Assembly: GCA_945869465.1 (NCBI GenBank)
Contig: CAMBPB010000023.1
Coordinates: 1 to 38,794 of the forward strand
DNA length: 38,794 bases
Source: Prosthecobacter debontii
GTDB lineage: Bacteria; Verrucomicrobiota; Verrucomicrobiia; Verrucomicrobiales; Akkermansiaceae
Reading direction: 5' to 3'
Every line of letters starts with the position of its first letter. Positions within the stretch are counted from its first letter, which is position 1. The translations under genes and the position numbers were made by a program. Under the pieces are notes generated by a model that was given only the letters and a program-made list of their open reading frames with translations, was not told the DNA's origin and did not search any database. Shown one piece after another: positions 17,131 to 27,091 of the stretch.

Positions 17131-19097
17131 GTCTTGCCTTTGGTTGAGTTCTCAGGAGTCGCGAAGCGGGTGCGCCGCTGCGGTGGAATGGGGATCACCG
17201 TGCGTTCTTCATCACGCAATGCTTCGAGCAATTGGCGGGCTTCCTCGGGTGTCATTTCCTGCTTTGGGTTGCGTTCGTTGCCAAGCGTTCCTTCGGCGTC
17301 GGATTTTTCGCCGTCCTTGGATTCCGCAGGGTCTTCGGGGGCTGTGCCTTTTTCATCCTTGGCGCCCTTTTTGCCGTCCTTGGAATCCTTTCCTTCCTTG
17401 GACTTGTCGTCCTCTTTGGAATCCTTCTGGTCCTTCTGGTCCTTCTGGTCCTTCTGGTCCTTCTGGTCCTTCTGGTCCTTCTGGTCCTCCTGGTCCTTTG
17501 AATCCTTTGAATCCTTTGAATCCTTTGAATCCTTTGAATCCTTTTGATCCTTTTGATCCTTTTGATCCTTTTGATCCTTGGAGTCTTTTGGATCTTTTGA
17601 ATCCTTGTCGTCTTTGTTCTGCTGTTCCTTCAGCTCCTTGAGTTTTTTCTCAACGAGTGTTTTGTTATAGCGGGCATCCTCGTCGGCGTCATTCAGGGCG
17701 AGAGCGTCCTGATAGGCTTTGATGGATTCCTCCCAGGTTTTGATCGTCGCCTCCGGATCTTTTTCCAGCGTTCCCTGGCCGGTTCGATAGAGGGAGCTCC
17801 CCAAGTTGTAATACGACCGCTGTTGCAATGCCAGATCCTGGGTTTTCAATGAGGCGCGCAGGGCTTCCGCGGCTGTTGCAAAATCGCCCTTGGTGTATGC
17901 TTCCGTTCCCTGGTTGTAAACCTGGCGGGGATCCTGCTTCGCGGGGTCCTCCTCACCGGCATGGGTTTGGGCGATGCCCGCTGCGGTGAACCCCAGCACG
18001 ATGATGGCCGAGGCCTGTGAAGCGACGCCCGGTTTTCGAGCCGTTGCGGGAGTCCGGCGGGCGTTCTTCGCGCGGCGGCGGTCTCCGAGGAAGAACTCCA
18101 ACCACCACAGGGCAAGCGCCGCACCAAGCGGCCATTCAAAACGCTCCAATGGGATGCGCTCCATTCGCTGGTTGAGCTCGCTCTTCGGAACCAGGCGCAG
18201 CCTCTCCTGATAGATCGTGTTGAGCCCCTCGGCCCCGCGTCCCAGCGCCACATGCAATCCGTCGGTTTCGGCGGCGATTTTTTTCAAGGTGGTTTCATCA
18301 AGCGTCGTGCGGACGACTTTCCCGGCCTCGTCGCGGACGTAGTCGGTGCCGCCGTTCGGAAGACGAATGGGAATGGTGGCGCCCTCGGGACTGCCGACCC
18401 CCACGGTGTGGATGGCCATGCCGCTTTTCGCGGCGTCCCGGGCGGCGTCGATGACCGCCCCCTGCAGATCCTCGCCATCGGTTAAGAGCACCAGCACCCG
18501 GTGGTTGTTTCCATTTTCATCGAAAAGCCGCCCGGCTTCCTTGATCGCGCTTGCCAGGTCGGTGCCCTGGCGCGGGATCAAGTCGGTATTCAGCGCGTTC
18601 AGGGATTCGCGGAAGGCATCGTAGTCGAGCGTGAGCGGACAAAGCGCGAAGGCGCTTCCGGCAAACGGGATCAGGCCGACGCGATCTCCTTCGAGACGGG
18701 CCACGAAATCGAGGATGCCGAGCCGCGCGCGTTCGAGGCGGTTGGGTGTGAGGTCCTCCGCCAACATGCTGCGGGAGGTGTCCACGGCGAACAGGATATC
18801 GATGCCCTTGCGTTTTACTTCGCGCCATTCATAGCCTTTCTGCGGGCGGGCGATCGCGGCGAAGGCCAGGAATACCGCCAGCACCCAGAGACCGCGCTTG
18901 ATGTTGCGCCGCCGCGGGGAGAAGCCTTCGGTTAGGCGCTGCCGGAACCGCGGGTGGATCAGCTTGGCCAGATCCGATTCGCGACGACGATCGAAGCGGA
19001 TGAACAGAACGATGATGCCCGCGCAAACGATCATGCCGGCGAGAATCCAGATCGGTTGGGCGAAATGCAGGGAAGAGTCATCCATGGCGGTCATCAT
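17124..19097 (-). CDS. BatB-BatC fusion: VWA domain, TPR and charged repeat tail
   Basis: One 657-residue protein combines two genes that are usually separate. Residues about 12-80 contain two membrane helices. A von Willebrand A domain (about 90-300) has the metal-site motif DTSRS near residue 101 and the later LTDGED. A third helix lies near 320 (GAALALWWLEFFLG). TPR units occupy about 390-485 (GTEAYTKGDFATAAE, SYYNLGSSLYRTGQG). The tail is a highly charged KDQ/KDS/KDG/KE stretch (about 490-600) and ends with a BatC-like segment, MTPEEARQLLEALRDEER. It overlaps batA by 4 bases (ATGA) and batD by 7. The VWA part probably binds partner proteins through Mg2+; the tail is probably extended and disordered. 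Confidence 0.93.
   Translation of the reverse strand: MMTAMDDSSLHFAQPIWILAGMIVCAGIIVLFIRFDRRRESDLAKLIHPRFRQRLTEGFSPRRRNIKRGLWVLAVFLAFAAIARPQKGYEWREVKRKGIDILFAVDTSRSMLAEDLTPNRLERARLGILDFVARLEGDRVGLIPFAGSAFALCPLTLDYDAFRESLNALNTDLIPRQGTDLASAIKEAGRLFDENGNNHRVLVLLTDGEDLQGAVIDAARDAAKSGMAIHTVGVGSPEGATIPIRLPNGGTDYVRDEAGKVVRTTLDETTLKKIAAETDGLHVALGRGAEGLNTIYQERLRLVPKSELNQRMERIPLERFEWPLGAALALWWLEFFLGDRRRAKNARRTPATARKPGVASQASAIIVLGFTAAGIAQTHAGEEDPAKQDPRQVYNQGTEAYTKGDFATAAEALRASLKTQDLALQQRSYYNLGSSLYRTGQGTLEKDPEATIKTWEESIKAYQDALALNDADEDARYNKTLVEKKLKELKEQQNKDDKDSKDPKDSKDQKDQKDQKDQKDSKDSKDSKDSKDSKDQEDQKDQKDQKDQKDQKDQKDQKDSKEDDKSKEGKDSKDGKKGAKDEKGTAPEDPAESKDGEKSDAEGTLGNERNPKQEMTPEEARQLLEALRDEERTVIPIPPQRRTRFATPENSTKGKTW
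17422..17574 (-). repeat. Seventeen 9-bp repeats coding KDQ/KDS blocks in batB-batC
   Basis: Read on the plus strand, the tract is seven TCCTTCTGG, one TCCTCCTGG, five TCCTTTGAA and four TCCTTTTGA units in strict blocks. On the coding strand these give KDQ, QED, KDS and KDQ runs. Identical units cluster rather than mix, and the two KDQ blocks use different glutamine/aspartate phasing. This suggests independent expansions. All changes in unit number keep the frame. Confidence 0.95.
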
Positions 19098-20101
19098 GGC
19101 AGGCGCCGGAAGCGGGTTTGGCTGAGTATGAGTTCCAGCAGCAGAAGGCTGACACCGGGAACGAGAAACCAGAGGTAGAGCTCGTCATAACTCTGGTATT
19201 TTTTCAGTTTGCGGGTGGTCGTTTCGAGCTGGTTGATGGATTGGTAGATCTTTTCCAACGAGTCGGTATCGGTGGCGCGGAACGATTGCCCGCCGGTTGC
19301 GGATGCGACCTCAGCCAGCATTTCCTCGTCGATTTCCACCTTCACCGTTTGCATGCGGGGGCGGCCGAAGGCATCGCGGGAAGGCATCGGTGCCTCGCCG
19401 CGGGTTCCCGCGCCGATGGTATAAATCCTGATGCCCAATGCCTTTGCCGCTTCGGCGGCGGTAAGTGGGTTGACCGCGCCGGCATTGTTCACACCATCGG
19501 TGAGCAGGATGATGATGCGGGATTTCGCGGTTGAATTGCGGAGATGGCTAACCGACGAGGCGATGGCGGAGCCAATGGCGGTGCCATCCTCCACCTGCCC
19601 CATCTTCACGTCCGCCAGACGCTTGGCCAGGAATTCCTGATCGAGTGTTAGAGGGCTGACCAGATAGGGCCGCCCGGCAAACGCGAGCATGCCGAGTTTG
19701 TCATTCGGACGCTGGGCGACAAATTTCCCAACGACATTCTTCACCACTTCGAGACGGTTGACCGGCTTGCCTTCGAGTTTGAAATCGAGCGCTTGCATCG
19801 AGCCGGAGACGTCGAGAGTCAGCATGATGTCAATCCCGCTGGCCTCGATGTCGGTGGAGCCCTTGCCATGGCGCGGACGGGCGAGCGCCACGATCAGCAG
19901 GCCGAACGCCAGCAATCCCAGAAAGGCGAGGAGCCGGCCGACGTTTGAGCGGGGGCGGGCTCCCGCGCTAACAGCATCATCGGTGGAAGGCATCCGGACG
20001 GCGACGGGACTTCCCCAACGCCCTTTCCACATCGCCAGCACCGGCAGCAGCAGTAGCAGCCACAGGAACTGAGGGTGAACCCACTGGAAACTTCCGGTCA
20101 T
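19094..20101 (-). CDS. batA: BatA-like VWA domain membrane protein
   Basis: The 335 residues contain an N-terminal pair of membrane helices (about 8-28 and 55-75) and a von Willebrand A domain with a complete metal-binding motif DVSGS near residue 95, GTAIGSAIA and LLTDGVNN. A C-terminal helix follows (LYLWFLVPGVSLLLLELIL). The architecture and the position before batB are those of BatA, a membrane protein exposing its VWA domain to the periplasm or cytoplasm as a protein-interaction module. ATG 20101 is used: it overlaps the previous stop in ATGA, and the longer upstream frame is arginine-rich antisense-like sequence. It in turn overlaps the next gene by 4 bases. Confidence 0.93.
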   Translation of the reverse strand: MTGSFQWVHPQFLWLLLLLPVLAMWKGRWGSPVAVRMPSTDDAVSAGARPRSNVGRLLAFLGLLAFGLLIVALARPRHGKGSTDIEASGIDIMLTLDVSGSMQALDFKLEGKPVNRLEVVKNVVGKFVAQRPNDKLGMLAFAGRPYLVSPLTLDQEFLAKRLADVKMGQVEDGTAIGSAIASSVSHLRNSTAKSRIIILLTDGVNNAGAVNPLTAAEAAKALGIRIYTIGAGTRGEAPMPSRDAFGRPRMQTVKVEIDEEMLAEVASATGGQSFRATDTDSLEKIYQSINQLETTTRKLKKYQSYDELYLWFLVPGVSLLLLELILSQTRFRRLP

Positions 20102-20718
20102 GAAGGAACAGCTTTGGAGTGGGGGATCGGCGTGGTGGCGGCGATGAAACCGCGCGCGGCCTGCAGCAGTGCGCCGCGCCGCGCGGTGTCGAGGTGCGAG
20201 CCGGCGAACTTCGCGAGATCGCATGCTTTCAAAAACACCCGCAAACGATCGCTCTCGCCGATGAGGCACGGCGCGTCCGCTTGTGTGAGAGCCTGGAGAA
20301 ACTCCTCGGTCGTGCGGCGCGGTGCGGCGACACCGAAACAATCGGCGACGTATTGTCTAACGACGTGCGCCGCGCGATTGGCGAAGGCCTCGGCGGTGAT
20401 CGTCCCGCGACTGGATTCAAGATCCGCCAGGGCGGCGAGGGCGATCTTCGGCGGGCTATGCTGCCGCAGCCTGCGGCTGCGTTTGTTCCATAGGATCGCC
20501 GCGATGGCGGTCACCAGAACGGCTCCGGCGATGCCCGACCAGAACGCGACGGGCGGCTTGTTCTCTTGTGGAATCGCAACTAACGATTTTGGCCCGCGGA
20601 TGTCCTCGCCCGCGGGGGGGGCTTGGGCGGATAGATGGCCGGAGACGCCCAGAACCACCGCGAGCAGCAAGGCGCTTCGGGTGATGTGGAATCGTGGCAT
20701 GGAGTCGGGATTAAACAT
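20098..20718 (-). CDS. DUF4381-like membrane protein of the Bat operon
   Basis: The 206 residues have a probable signal segment (about 10-31, LLLAVVLGVSGHLSAQA), one membrane helix (about 60-78, WSGIAGAVLVTAIAAILW) and a cytoplasmic tail. The tail begins with a basic stretch (NKRSRRLRQH) and continues with a helical domain (ALADLESSRG, RAAHVVRQYVADCFG). Small proteins of this shape, often named DUF4381, lie between the DUF58 gene and batA in many Bat operons. ATG 20718 lies 13 bases after the preceding stop; ATG 20700 is an alternative giving a shorter leader. The stop overlaps batA. The role is unknown; the position suggests an accessory membrane subunit. Confidence 0.8.
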   Translation of the reverse strand: MFNPDSMPRFHITRSALLLAVVLGVSGHLSAQAPPAGEDIRGPKSLVAIPQENKPPVAFWSGIAGAVLVTAIAAILWNKRSRRLRQHSPPKIALAALADLESSRGTITAEAFANRAAHVVRQYVADCFGVAAPRRTTEEFLQALTQADAPCLIGESDRLRVFLKACDLAKFAGSHLDTARRGALLQAARGFIAATTPIPHSKAVPS

Positions 20719-20731
20719 CTCAGGAACGGAA

Positions 20732-21675
20732 TCAGCCGGAACGTTGGCGGCGGTTTTGGAAAAAGCCCATCAGCTCGGGCATCCAGTTTTGACCGTTGAC
20801 AAACTCCAACAGGTCCACGCCAAGCGAGCGGATGCGCGCGGCGGTCATCTCGCGGCGGTGGCGGGATTTTTTTTCAAACGCCTCGCGCACTTTGGCGTTA
20901 CCGGTATCGATCTCGACGACCTGCCCGCTTTCCGCGTCCTCAATGCAGATGCGTCCGACATCCGGCAGCGATTGCTCACGGGGATCGGTCACCGCAACGG
21001 CAATCACATCGTGGCGGCGATTGCTGAGTTGCAGCTTGATCCGCAGATGGTTCAGGCGTTCCTCGAATGGCGCGCCGAGACAGAAGTCCGACACCAGGAA
21101 GATGACGGATTTCCGGTGGACGACCTGATTGGCGAAATCCAGCGCATGCGCGATGTCCGTGCCGCCGCTTGCGGGCTGGAAAAACAGCGTCTCGCGAATC
21201 AGCCGCATGATATGCATCCGGCCCTTGCCTGGCGGAATGTATAACTCGACCGCATCGCTGAAAAGAATCAATCCGACCTTGTCGCGGTTGCGGATTGCCG
21301 AGGCGGCGAGCACGCCCGCGGCTTCGGCGGCGAGCTCGCGTTTGGAATCCGCCACCGATCCGAAATCCGACGAGGCGCTGACATCGATCAGCAGCAGGAT
21401 GGTGAGTTCCCGCTCTTCGGTGAAGAGTTTCACATGCGGTTCCCCGGTGCGTGCCGTGACGTTCCAATCGATGGTGCGCACGTCGTCACCGGGGACATAG
21501 TTGCGCACCCGGTCGAAGTCCATGCCGCGGCCTTTGAACACGCTGGCGTAGCGTCCCGCCAGGGCGTCATCGACGAGACGGTTCGTGCGGACTTCCATCC
21601 GCCGGACGCGGCCGAGGATTTCCGCCGCGCGGGCTTCGTCCTCCAGGCTGGCGGGCGTAGTGGCTTTGGGCTGGA

Positions 21676-21679
<4 letters not shown>
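20732..21679 (-). CDS. DUF58 domain protein of the MoxR/Bat operon
   Basis: The 315-residue cytoplasmic protein carries the DUF58 signature FDRVRNYVPGDDVRTIDWN followed by TARTGEPHVKLFTEERE (about 55-95). Downstream is a VWA-like fold (LLIDVSASSDFG near 103, with a partial metal site). DUF58 proteins almost always pair with MoxR AAA+ ATPases and are thought to link the ATPase to VWA partners. The ATG overlaps the moxR stop as ATGA. The fold and context are clear; the molecular role is not established. Confidence 0.93.
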
Positions 21680-22695
<1,016 letters not shown>

Positions 22696-22881
22696 GATTC
22701 GATATCGTTGATGATGAGAGGTGAGGAGGCGGAAATTCCCAAACGGCAGGGCCGCGCGGCACGGGTTTCTAGCGCCGTACTGACTCCGAATCGTCTAAAA
22801 TGCAACCCCCGGATTTGAAGACGCATCAAGGCCCAAGGAGCGGCGCAACGTGTCCGCCGTGCCCATGGCAAACGCATTTGC

Positions 22882-23118
22882 TTATTCGGGCAAATTCCCG
22901 CGCTGGGCTGCGCGGTGGAACCACTCGGCTAGAGCCGCGGGTTCGTGGGTCGGGAGATCCGCGTAGCCGAGCTCGGTCGCGAGTTCGATCACCGTGGCGG
23001 GCCGCAATCCGCCGTCGAGATGCTCGTGCAGCAGGACTTTCGGGAGTTCCCGGATGTTCACCGCCCGCACCAGCGCCGCGCCGCGGAGCGGGATGTTGGA
23101 TTTCGCGAGAGGGCTCAT
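22882..23118 (-). pseudogene. Truncated adenosine deaminase, N-terminal fragment
   Basis: The 78-codon frame contains ELPKVLLHEHLDGGLRPAT at about residues 23-41 and then ATELGYADLP and AALAEWFHRAAQRG. This is the N-terminal start of an adenosine deaminase, including the first two metal-ligand histidines (HEH). It stops at NLPE, where functional enzymes continue for some 270 more residues. None of the three frames after the stop (22700-22881) resembles the rest of the enzyme, so the 3' part is lost, not frameshifted. Purine salvage by this copy is not possible. The family call comes from the motif and its flanks; a short functional peptide is unlikely. Confidence 0.7.
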
Positions 23119-23183
23119 GGCGGAGAATCCAGCAAATTTCCCGGCGCTGGGCGCGGAAAATCTTCCGGCGGGCGGGAGAATTG

Positions 23184-23212
23184 TTGCCGTCGCGGGTAGC
23201 GCGCGGCATGGT
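23184..23212 (+). promoter_or_regulatory. Candidate leaderless promoter of the heme A synthase gene
   Basis: TTGCCG (23184-23189), a 17-base spacer and CATGGT (23207-23212) are followed by six bases and ATG 23219. The spacing is the same as for psd, tilS and the polyphosphate kinase gene. Confidence 0.4.
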
Positions 23213-23218
23213 GCGCGC

Positions 23219-24220
23219 ATGGCAATGACGGGCTTTCAGAAACTGGCGGTGGCGGCTCTGGTGTCGGTGTTGCTGCTGATGTTCGTGGGGGCGATCGTGC
23301 GGGTCACCGGATCCGGCATGGGCTGTCCCGACTGGCCGACGTGCTGGGGTTGTCTGATTCCGCCGACCTCGGTGGAGCAGGTGGATTTCGACAAACTGCC
23401 GATCGAAAAATTCCAGCGCAAGGCGAAGGGGCTGGGGCGGGATTCCGCGACGATCACCGCGGAATCCCTGCGGGCGGAGTTCAATCCGCGCCATGTGTGG
23501 ACGGAGTTCGGCAATCGGTTATGCAGCTTGCCGGTGGGATTCTTTGCCCTGGCCACTTTTATCGCGGCGTTCTGGCAGAGGGACAAACGGCCGCTGGTGT
23601 TCTGGATGGCGTTCGGCTCGCTGGTGGTGGTGGTGGTCAACGCGTTGATGGGGGCAAGGGTGGTTTACAGCGGGCTGGAACCCGGGGTTCTAACGGCACA
23701 TCTGGCGCTGGCGATGATGCTCACCGGCATGCTGGTGTATTGCGCCTGGCGGGGCACCGATGCGCCGTGGCGCATTCGGATGGAAACCGCGCCGCTGGCT
23801 AGACTGAGGTGGGTCGTGACAAGTTTGCTGGTTTTCGTGGTGGCGGAGGGCATCATCGGCTCGCAGATTCGCGAGATCACGGACGAACTCGCGAAATCCC
23901 ACACCAACGCACCGCGCGCCACTTGGATCGCGGAGCTTGAAGGCACGTGGAAATACCTGTTTCACCGGAGTTTCTCGTGGGTGATTTTCGGAACTGCGAT
24001 TGGGGCGTGGTGGCTGACGGTCCGCGATCGGCAAGGCGGCGCCGGCTGGGTCGAAGGGTCGGTCTTAGTGATCGTCCTGCTGCAAATGCTGCTAGGCCTG
24101 GTGATGGCGCAGGTGCATCTTTACTCGTGGGTGCAGGTGCTGCACGTCGGTCTGGCGGCGGTGTTGCTGACGCTCATCTGGCTCTGGAGGTTTGGCCTCG
24201 GGCGGGAGCGCTCCGCTTAA
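23219..24220 (+). CDS. ctaA: Heme A synthase, COX15/CtaA family
   Basis: It oxidises a methyl group of heme O to make heme A for cytochrome oxidase, in the cytoplasmic membrane. The 333 residues contain about eight membrane helices and the family entry motif VGAIVRVTGSGMGCPDWPTC near residues 21-40. Conserved histidine-bearing helices follow (TAHLALAMMLTGM, FHRSFSWVIFG, LQVLHVGLAAVL-like). A 50-residue loop between helices 1 and 2 (VDFDKLPIEKFQRKAKG...) is longer than in the Bacillus enzyme and resembles the Bacteroidota/Verrucomicrobiota type. ATG 23225 is possible but ATG 23219 fits the promoter spacing. No cytochrome oxidase gene is in the window. Confidence 0.93.
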   Translation: MAMTGFQKLAVAALVSVLLLMFVGAIVRVTGSGMGCPDWPTCWGCLIPPTSVEQVDFDKLPIEKFQRKAKGLGRDSATITAESLRAEFNPRHVWTEFGNRLCSLPVGFFALATFIAAFWQRDKRPLVFWMAFGSLVVVVVNALMGARVVYSGLEPGVLTAHLALAMMLTGMLVYCAWRGTDAPWRIRMETAPLARLRWVVTSLLVFVVAEGIIGSQIREITDELAKSHTNAPRATWIAELEGTWKYLFHRSFSWVIFGTAIGAWWLTVRDRQGGAGWVEGSVLVIVLLQMLLGLVMAQVHLYSWVQVLHVGLAAVLLTLIWLWRFGLGRERSA

Positions 24221-24313
24221 GGCCTGAATGACGAACAATCGCCGCCCCAGCGCGGTATTCGCATTTTCGCGGTTGGTTCGCGCAACCCAATTGCGCTGGC
24301 GCCAAGATCGGGC

Positions 24314-24342
24314 TTGTCATCCGGCGGTGATCCGAGGATAAC
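24314..24342 (+). promoter_or_regulatory. Candidate leaderless promoter of the PPK2 gene
   Basis: TTGTCA (24314-24319), a 17-base spacer and GATAAC (24337-24342) are followed by six bases and ATG 24349. This is one of the best matches in the window. A GAGG overlapping the -10 sits 11 bases before the ATG and could act as a ribosome site only if transcription began further upstream. Confidence 0.55.
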
Positions 24343-24348
24343 TGCTTC

Positions 24349-25176
24349 ATGCCAGTAAAAGGTGCGTTGGAACGATATTGGGTGAAACCGGGAACCAAGG
24401 TGGATTTTTCGACAATCCATAGCAGCGAGAAAACGCTGTTCGATGGGCTCGGCAAGGCGGATTTCGCTCCCCAATTCAGGGCGCTGCAGGACCAGCTTCA
24501 GGAGTTGCAGAAAATGCTGTATGCCCAAAACAAACACCGGATCCTGGTGGTGATGCAGGCGATGGACACCGGCGGCAAGGACGGCTGCATCAAACACGTC
24601 TTTTCGCACATCGATCCGCAGGGCATCCATGTCCGCTCGTTCAAGAAGCCCAGCGAGGAGGAATTGTCGTATGACTTTCTCTGGCGCGTCCATCACAAGG
24701 TGCCGCATCGCGGGCAACTTGTCATTTTCAACCGCAGCCATTACGAGGACATCATCGCCGTGCGGGTTAAGAAATTGTTTCCCGACGAGGTTTGGAAACG
24801 CCGCCAGCAGCACGTGGTGGACTTCGAACGCATGCTCGCCGAAGAAGGCACGACGATCGTGAAAATCTTCCTCCACATTTCGAAGAAGGAACAAAAAAAG
24901 CGGTTGGAAAGCCGGCTGGAAGACCCGGCGAAACACTGGAAATTCAATCCGGACGACCTCGCCGACCGCTCCCGCTGGGATGAGTTCATGGTCGCTTACG
25001 AAGACGTCATGAGCATGACCTCCACCGAATTCGCCCCCTGGTTCATCGTTCCCGCTGACCGCAAGTGGTATCGCAATCTCTGTGTTGCCCGCATTATGTT
25101 AGACACGCTCAGGAACCTCGACATGGAGCTGCCGAAAGTCGATTGGGACCCGTCGGGGATCCGGATTGAGGATTGA
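24349..25176 (+). CDS. Polyphosphate kinase 2 family protein
   Basis: PPK2 enzymes move phosphate between polyphosphate and nucleotides, often making nucleoside di- or triphosphates from polyphosphate. The 275 residues show Walker A MDTGGKDG near residue 68 and Walker B-type FNRSHYEDIIAVRV near 127. A lid with FLHISKKEQKKRLESRLED follows near 183, then WKFNPDDLADRSRWD and the typical ending PWFIVPADRKWYRN. Length and motifs match single-domain PPK2 proteins. The substrate class (AMP, ADP or GDP) cannot be decided from these motifs alone. The gene stands alone between ctaA and the convergent fumarase gene. Confidence 0.95.
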   Translation: MPVKGALERYWVKPGTKVDFSTIHSSEKTLFDGLGKADFAPQFRALQDQLQELQKMLYAQNKHRILVVMQAMDTGGKDGCIKHVFSHIDPQGIHVRSFKKPSEEELSYDFLWRVHHKVPHRGQLVIFNRSHYEDIIAVRVKKLFPDEVWKRRQQHVVDFERMLAEEGTTIVKIFLHISKKEQKKRLESRLEDPAKHWKFNPDDLADRSRWDEFMVAYEDVMSMTSTEFAPWFIVPADRKWYRNLCVARIMLDTLRNLDMELPKVDWDPSGIRIED

Positions 25177-25295
25177 GCCGTCCCTCTGGCAAGACCACCC
25201 ACGCTTCATTGCCCGGGGTTTTGATCCGTTGGTCTGACCGTAACCCACGCTCCGAATAGCGGGTCCGCGTAAGGCGCGGGCCATGGAGGAGGCGC

Positions 25296-26930
25296 TCAGT
25301 GGCACACCGGGCAGGTGCTGAGCTGGGTGAAGAAGTCGTGGCCTTTGTTATCGACGAGGATGAAGGCGGGGAAATTCTCAACCGTGATTTTCCAGACGGC
25401 TTCCATGCCGAGTTCCGGGAAGGCGACCACTTCCTGGGACTTGATGTGGTCCTGGGCGAGCAGTGCGGCAGGTCCGCCGGCGGAACCCAGATAGAAGCCA
25501 CCATGTTTCTGGCAAGAATCGGTGACGACCTTGGAGCGGTTTCCCTTGGCGAGCATGACCATCGAGCCGCCGCGGGATTGGAACAGATCCACATAACCGT
25601 CCATCCGCCCCGCGGTGGTCGGGCCGAACGAACCGGAAGGCATGCCCGGCGGCGTCTTGGCGGGGCCGGCGTAATACACCGGGTATTTCTTGAAGTAATC
25701 CGGCAGATCGCCTTCCGTTTCGAGGATTTCCTTGAGTTTCGCGTGGGCGATGTCGCGGGCGACGATGATCGTTCCGCTGAGCGCGACGGCGGTGGTGACC
25801 GGGTATTTGCCCAGGGTCTTGAGGGTTTCCTCCATGCCGAGATCGAGGTTCACGGGCACGCCCTTGAATTTCCAATCGCGGTATTTTTCCGGGATGAAAC
25901 GGCCGGGGTTCTTTTCGAGTTTTTCGAGGAAGATGCCGTCGCGGGTGATCTTTGCCTTCGCCTGGCGGTCGGCCGAGCAGGAAACCCCGATGCCCACCGG
26001 GCAGGACGCGCCGTGACGCGGCAGGCGCACGACGCGGACATCGAGCGCGAAGTATTTGCCGCCGAACTGGGCGCCGATGCCGACCTCGCGGGCCATGGCT
26101 AACAATTCCTTCTCAAGGTCCAGATCGCGGAACGCCTGGCCGTGTTCGTTGCCGGCGGTGGGAAGCGCGTCGTAATACTTGGTGGACGCAAGTTTCACCG
26201 TTTTGAGGCAGTTCTCCGCCGAGGTGCCGCCGATGACGAACGCGAGGTGATAGGGCGGGCAGGCGGCGGTGCCGAGCGACTTCATTTTCTCGACACAAAA
26301 CTCCTTGAGGCGCGCCGGGTTGAGCAACGCCTTGGTCTCCTGATAGAGAAAAGTCTTGTTCGCCGAGCCGCCGCCCTTGCTGACGAAGAGGAACTTGTAG
26401 GAATCGCCCTCGGTGGCGTAGAGGTCGATCTGTGCGGGCAGGTTGGTCTTGGTGTTGACCTCGTCATACATCGTGAGCGGCGCGGTCTGCGAGTAGCGGA
26501 GGTTTTCCCGGGTGTAGGTTTGATGGATGCCCTCCGAGAGAAACTCCGCGTCATCGCAGCCGGTCCAGACCTGCTGGCCCTTTTTGCCGACGATGGTGGC
26601 GGTGCCGGTGTCCTGGCAAAATGGCAGGATGCCGTGAGCGGCGATCTCGGCGTTTTTCAGGAGCATCAGCGCGACCATGCGGTCGTTTGCGGAGGCCTCC
26701 GGGTCGTCGAGAATGGCGGCAACCTGTGCCAGGTGGGCCGGGCGGAGGGTGAAGTTGATCGCCTTGATCGCTTCCGCGGCGAGTAGGGTAAGCCCCTCGG
26801 GCGCGATCTTGAGCACCGGTTTTCCCTCGAACTCGGAGACCGAGACGTGGTCGGTGCTGATGCGTTCGTATTCGGTAGTGTCCGCTCCGAGCGGGAAGGG
26901 ATCTTGGTAGAAGAACGGTTTTTCAGGCAT
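25296..26930 (-). CDS. fumA: Fumarate hydratase, class I (iron-sulfur, single chain)
   Basis: It interconverts fumarate and malate in the TCA cycle using an oxygen-sensitive 4Fe-4S cluster. The 544 residues match single-chain class I enzymes (E. coli FumA has 548). Cysteines fall at 105 (LPFCQDTGT), 224 ([10 protein letters not shown]) and 318 (VGIGVSCSA), the same spacing as the cluster ligands in E. coli FumA. The C-terminal beta domain contains [13 protein letters not shown] and [13 protein letters not shown], with the basic residues used for substrate. It ends CPVCH. ATG 26930 is 12 bases after a good -10 element. It is convergent with the PPK2 gene and divergent from the Uma2 gene. Confidence 0.96.
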   Translation of the reverse strand: MPEKPFFYQDPFPLGADTTEYERISTDHVSVSEFEGKPVLKIAPEGLTLLAAEAIKAINFTLRPAHLAQVAAILDDPEASANDRMVALMLLKNAEIAAHGILPFCQDTGTATIVGKKGQQVWTGCDDAEFLSEGIHQTYTRENLRYSQTAPLTMYDEVNTKTNLPAQIDLYATEGDSYKFLFVSKGGGSANKTFLYQETKALLNPARLKEFCVEKMKSLGTAACPPYHLAFVIGGTSAENCLKTVKLASTKYYDALPTAGNEHGQAFRDLDLEKELLAMAREVGIGAQFGGKYFALDVRVVRLPRHGASCPVGIGVSCSADRQAKAKITRDGIFLEKLEKNPGRFIPEKYRDWKFKGVPVNLDLGMEETLKTLGKYPVTTAVALSGTIIVARDIAHAKLKEILETEGDLPDYFKKYPVYYAGPAKTPPGMPSGSFGPTTAGRMDGYVDLFQSRGGSMVMLAKGNRSKVVTDSCQKHGGFYLGSAGGPAALLAQDHIKSQEVVAFPELGMEAVWKITVENFPAFILVDNKGHDFFTQLSTCPVCH

Positions 26931-26942
26931 GGCGTCGGACCG

Positions 26943-26971
26943 TTTTTAGAGCGGACCAGGCCCCGGTGCAA
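26943..26971 (-). promoter_or_regulatory. Candidate promoter of fumA, very short leader
   Basis: TTGCAC (26966-26971 on the minus strand), a 17-base spacer and TAAAAA (26943-26948) are followed by 12 bases and ATG 26930. The predicted leader would be only about five bases. Confidence 0.5.
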
Positions 26972-27055
26972 ACCGATTTGCGGAAGTCGGCGTGGGGATT
27001 TGCGGGAAACGGAGGATCCGCGGGGTGGCTGCCGGTCCTCGGTCCTTGTTCGATC

Positions 27056-27083
27056 TTGCCTTGAGTCGATCTCCGGCTATTCT
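27056..27083 (+). promoter_or_regulatory. Candidate promoter of the Uma2-type gene, near-leaderless
   Basis: TTGCCT (27056-27061), a 16-base spacer and TATTCT (27078-27083) are followed by eight bases and ATG 27092. The -10 is the closest to consensus among the start-proximal promoters seen here. Confidence 0.5.
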
Positions 27084-27091
27084 CCTGACAG

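Noticed and set aside
17232..17501. Plus-strand hydrophobic frame with LLVLLVL repeats, looking like a membrane peptide
   Set aside because: It is the antisense of the KDQ repeat of batB-batC; its hydrophobicity is a by-product of the coding-strand repeat.
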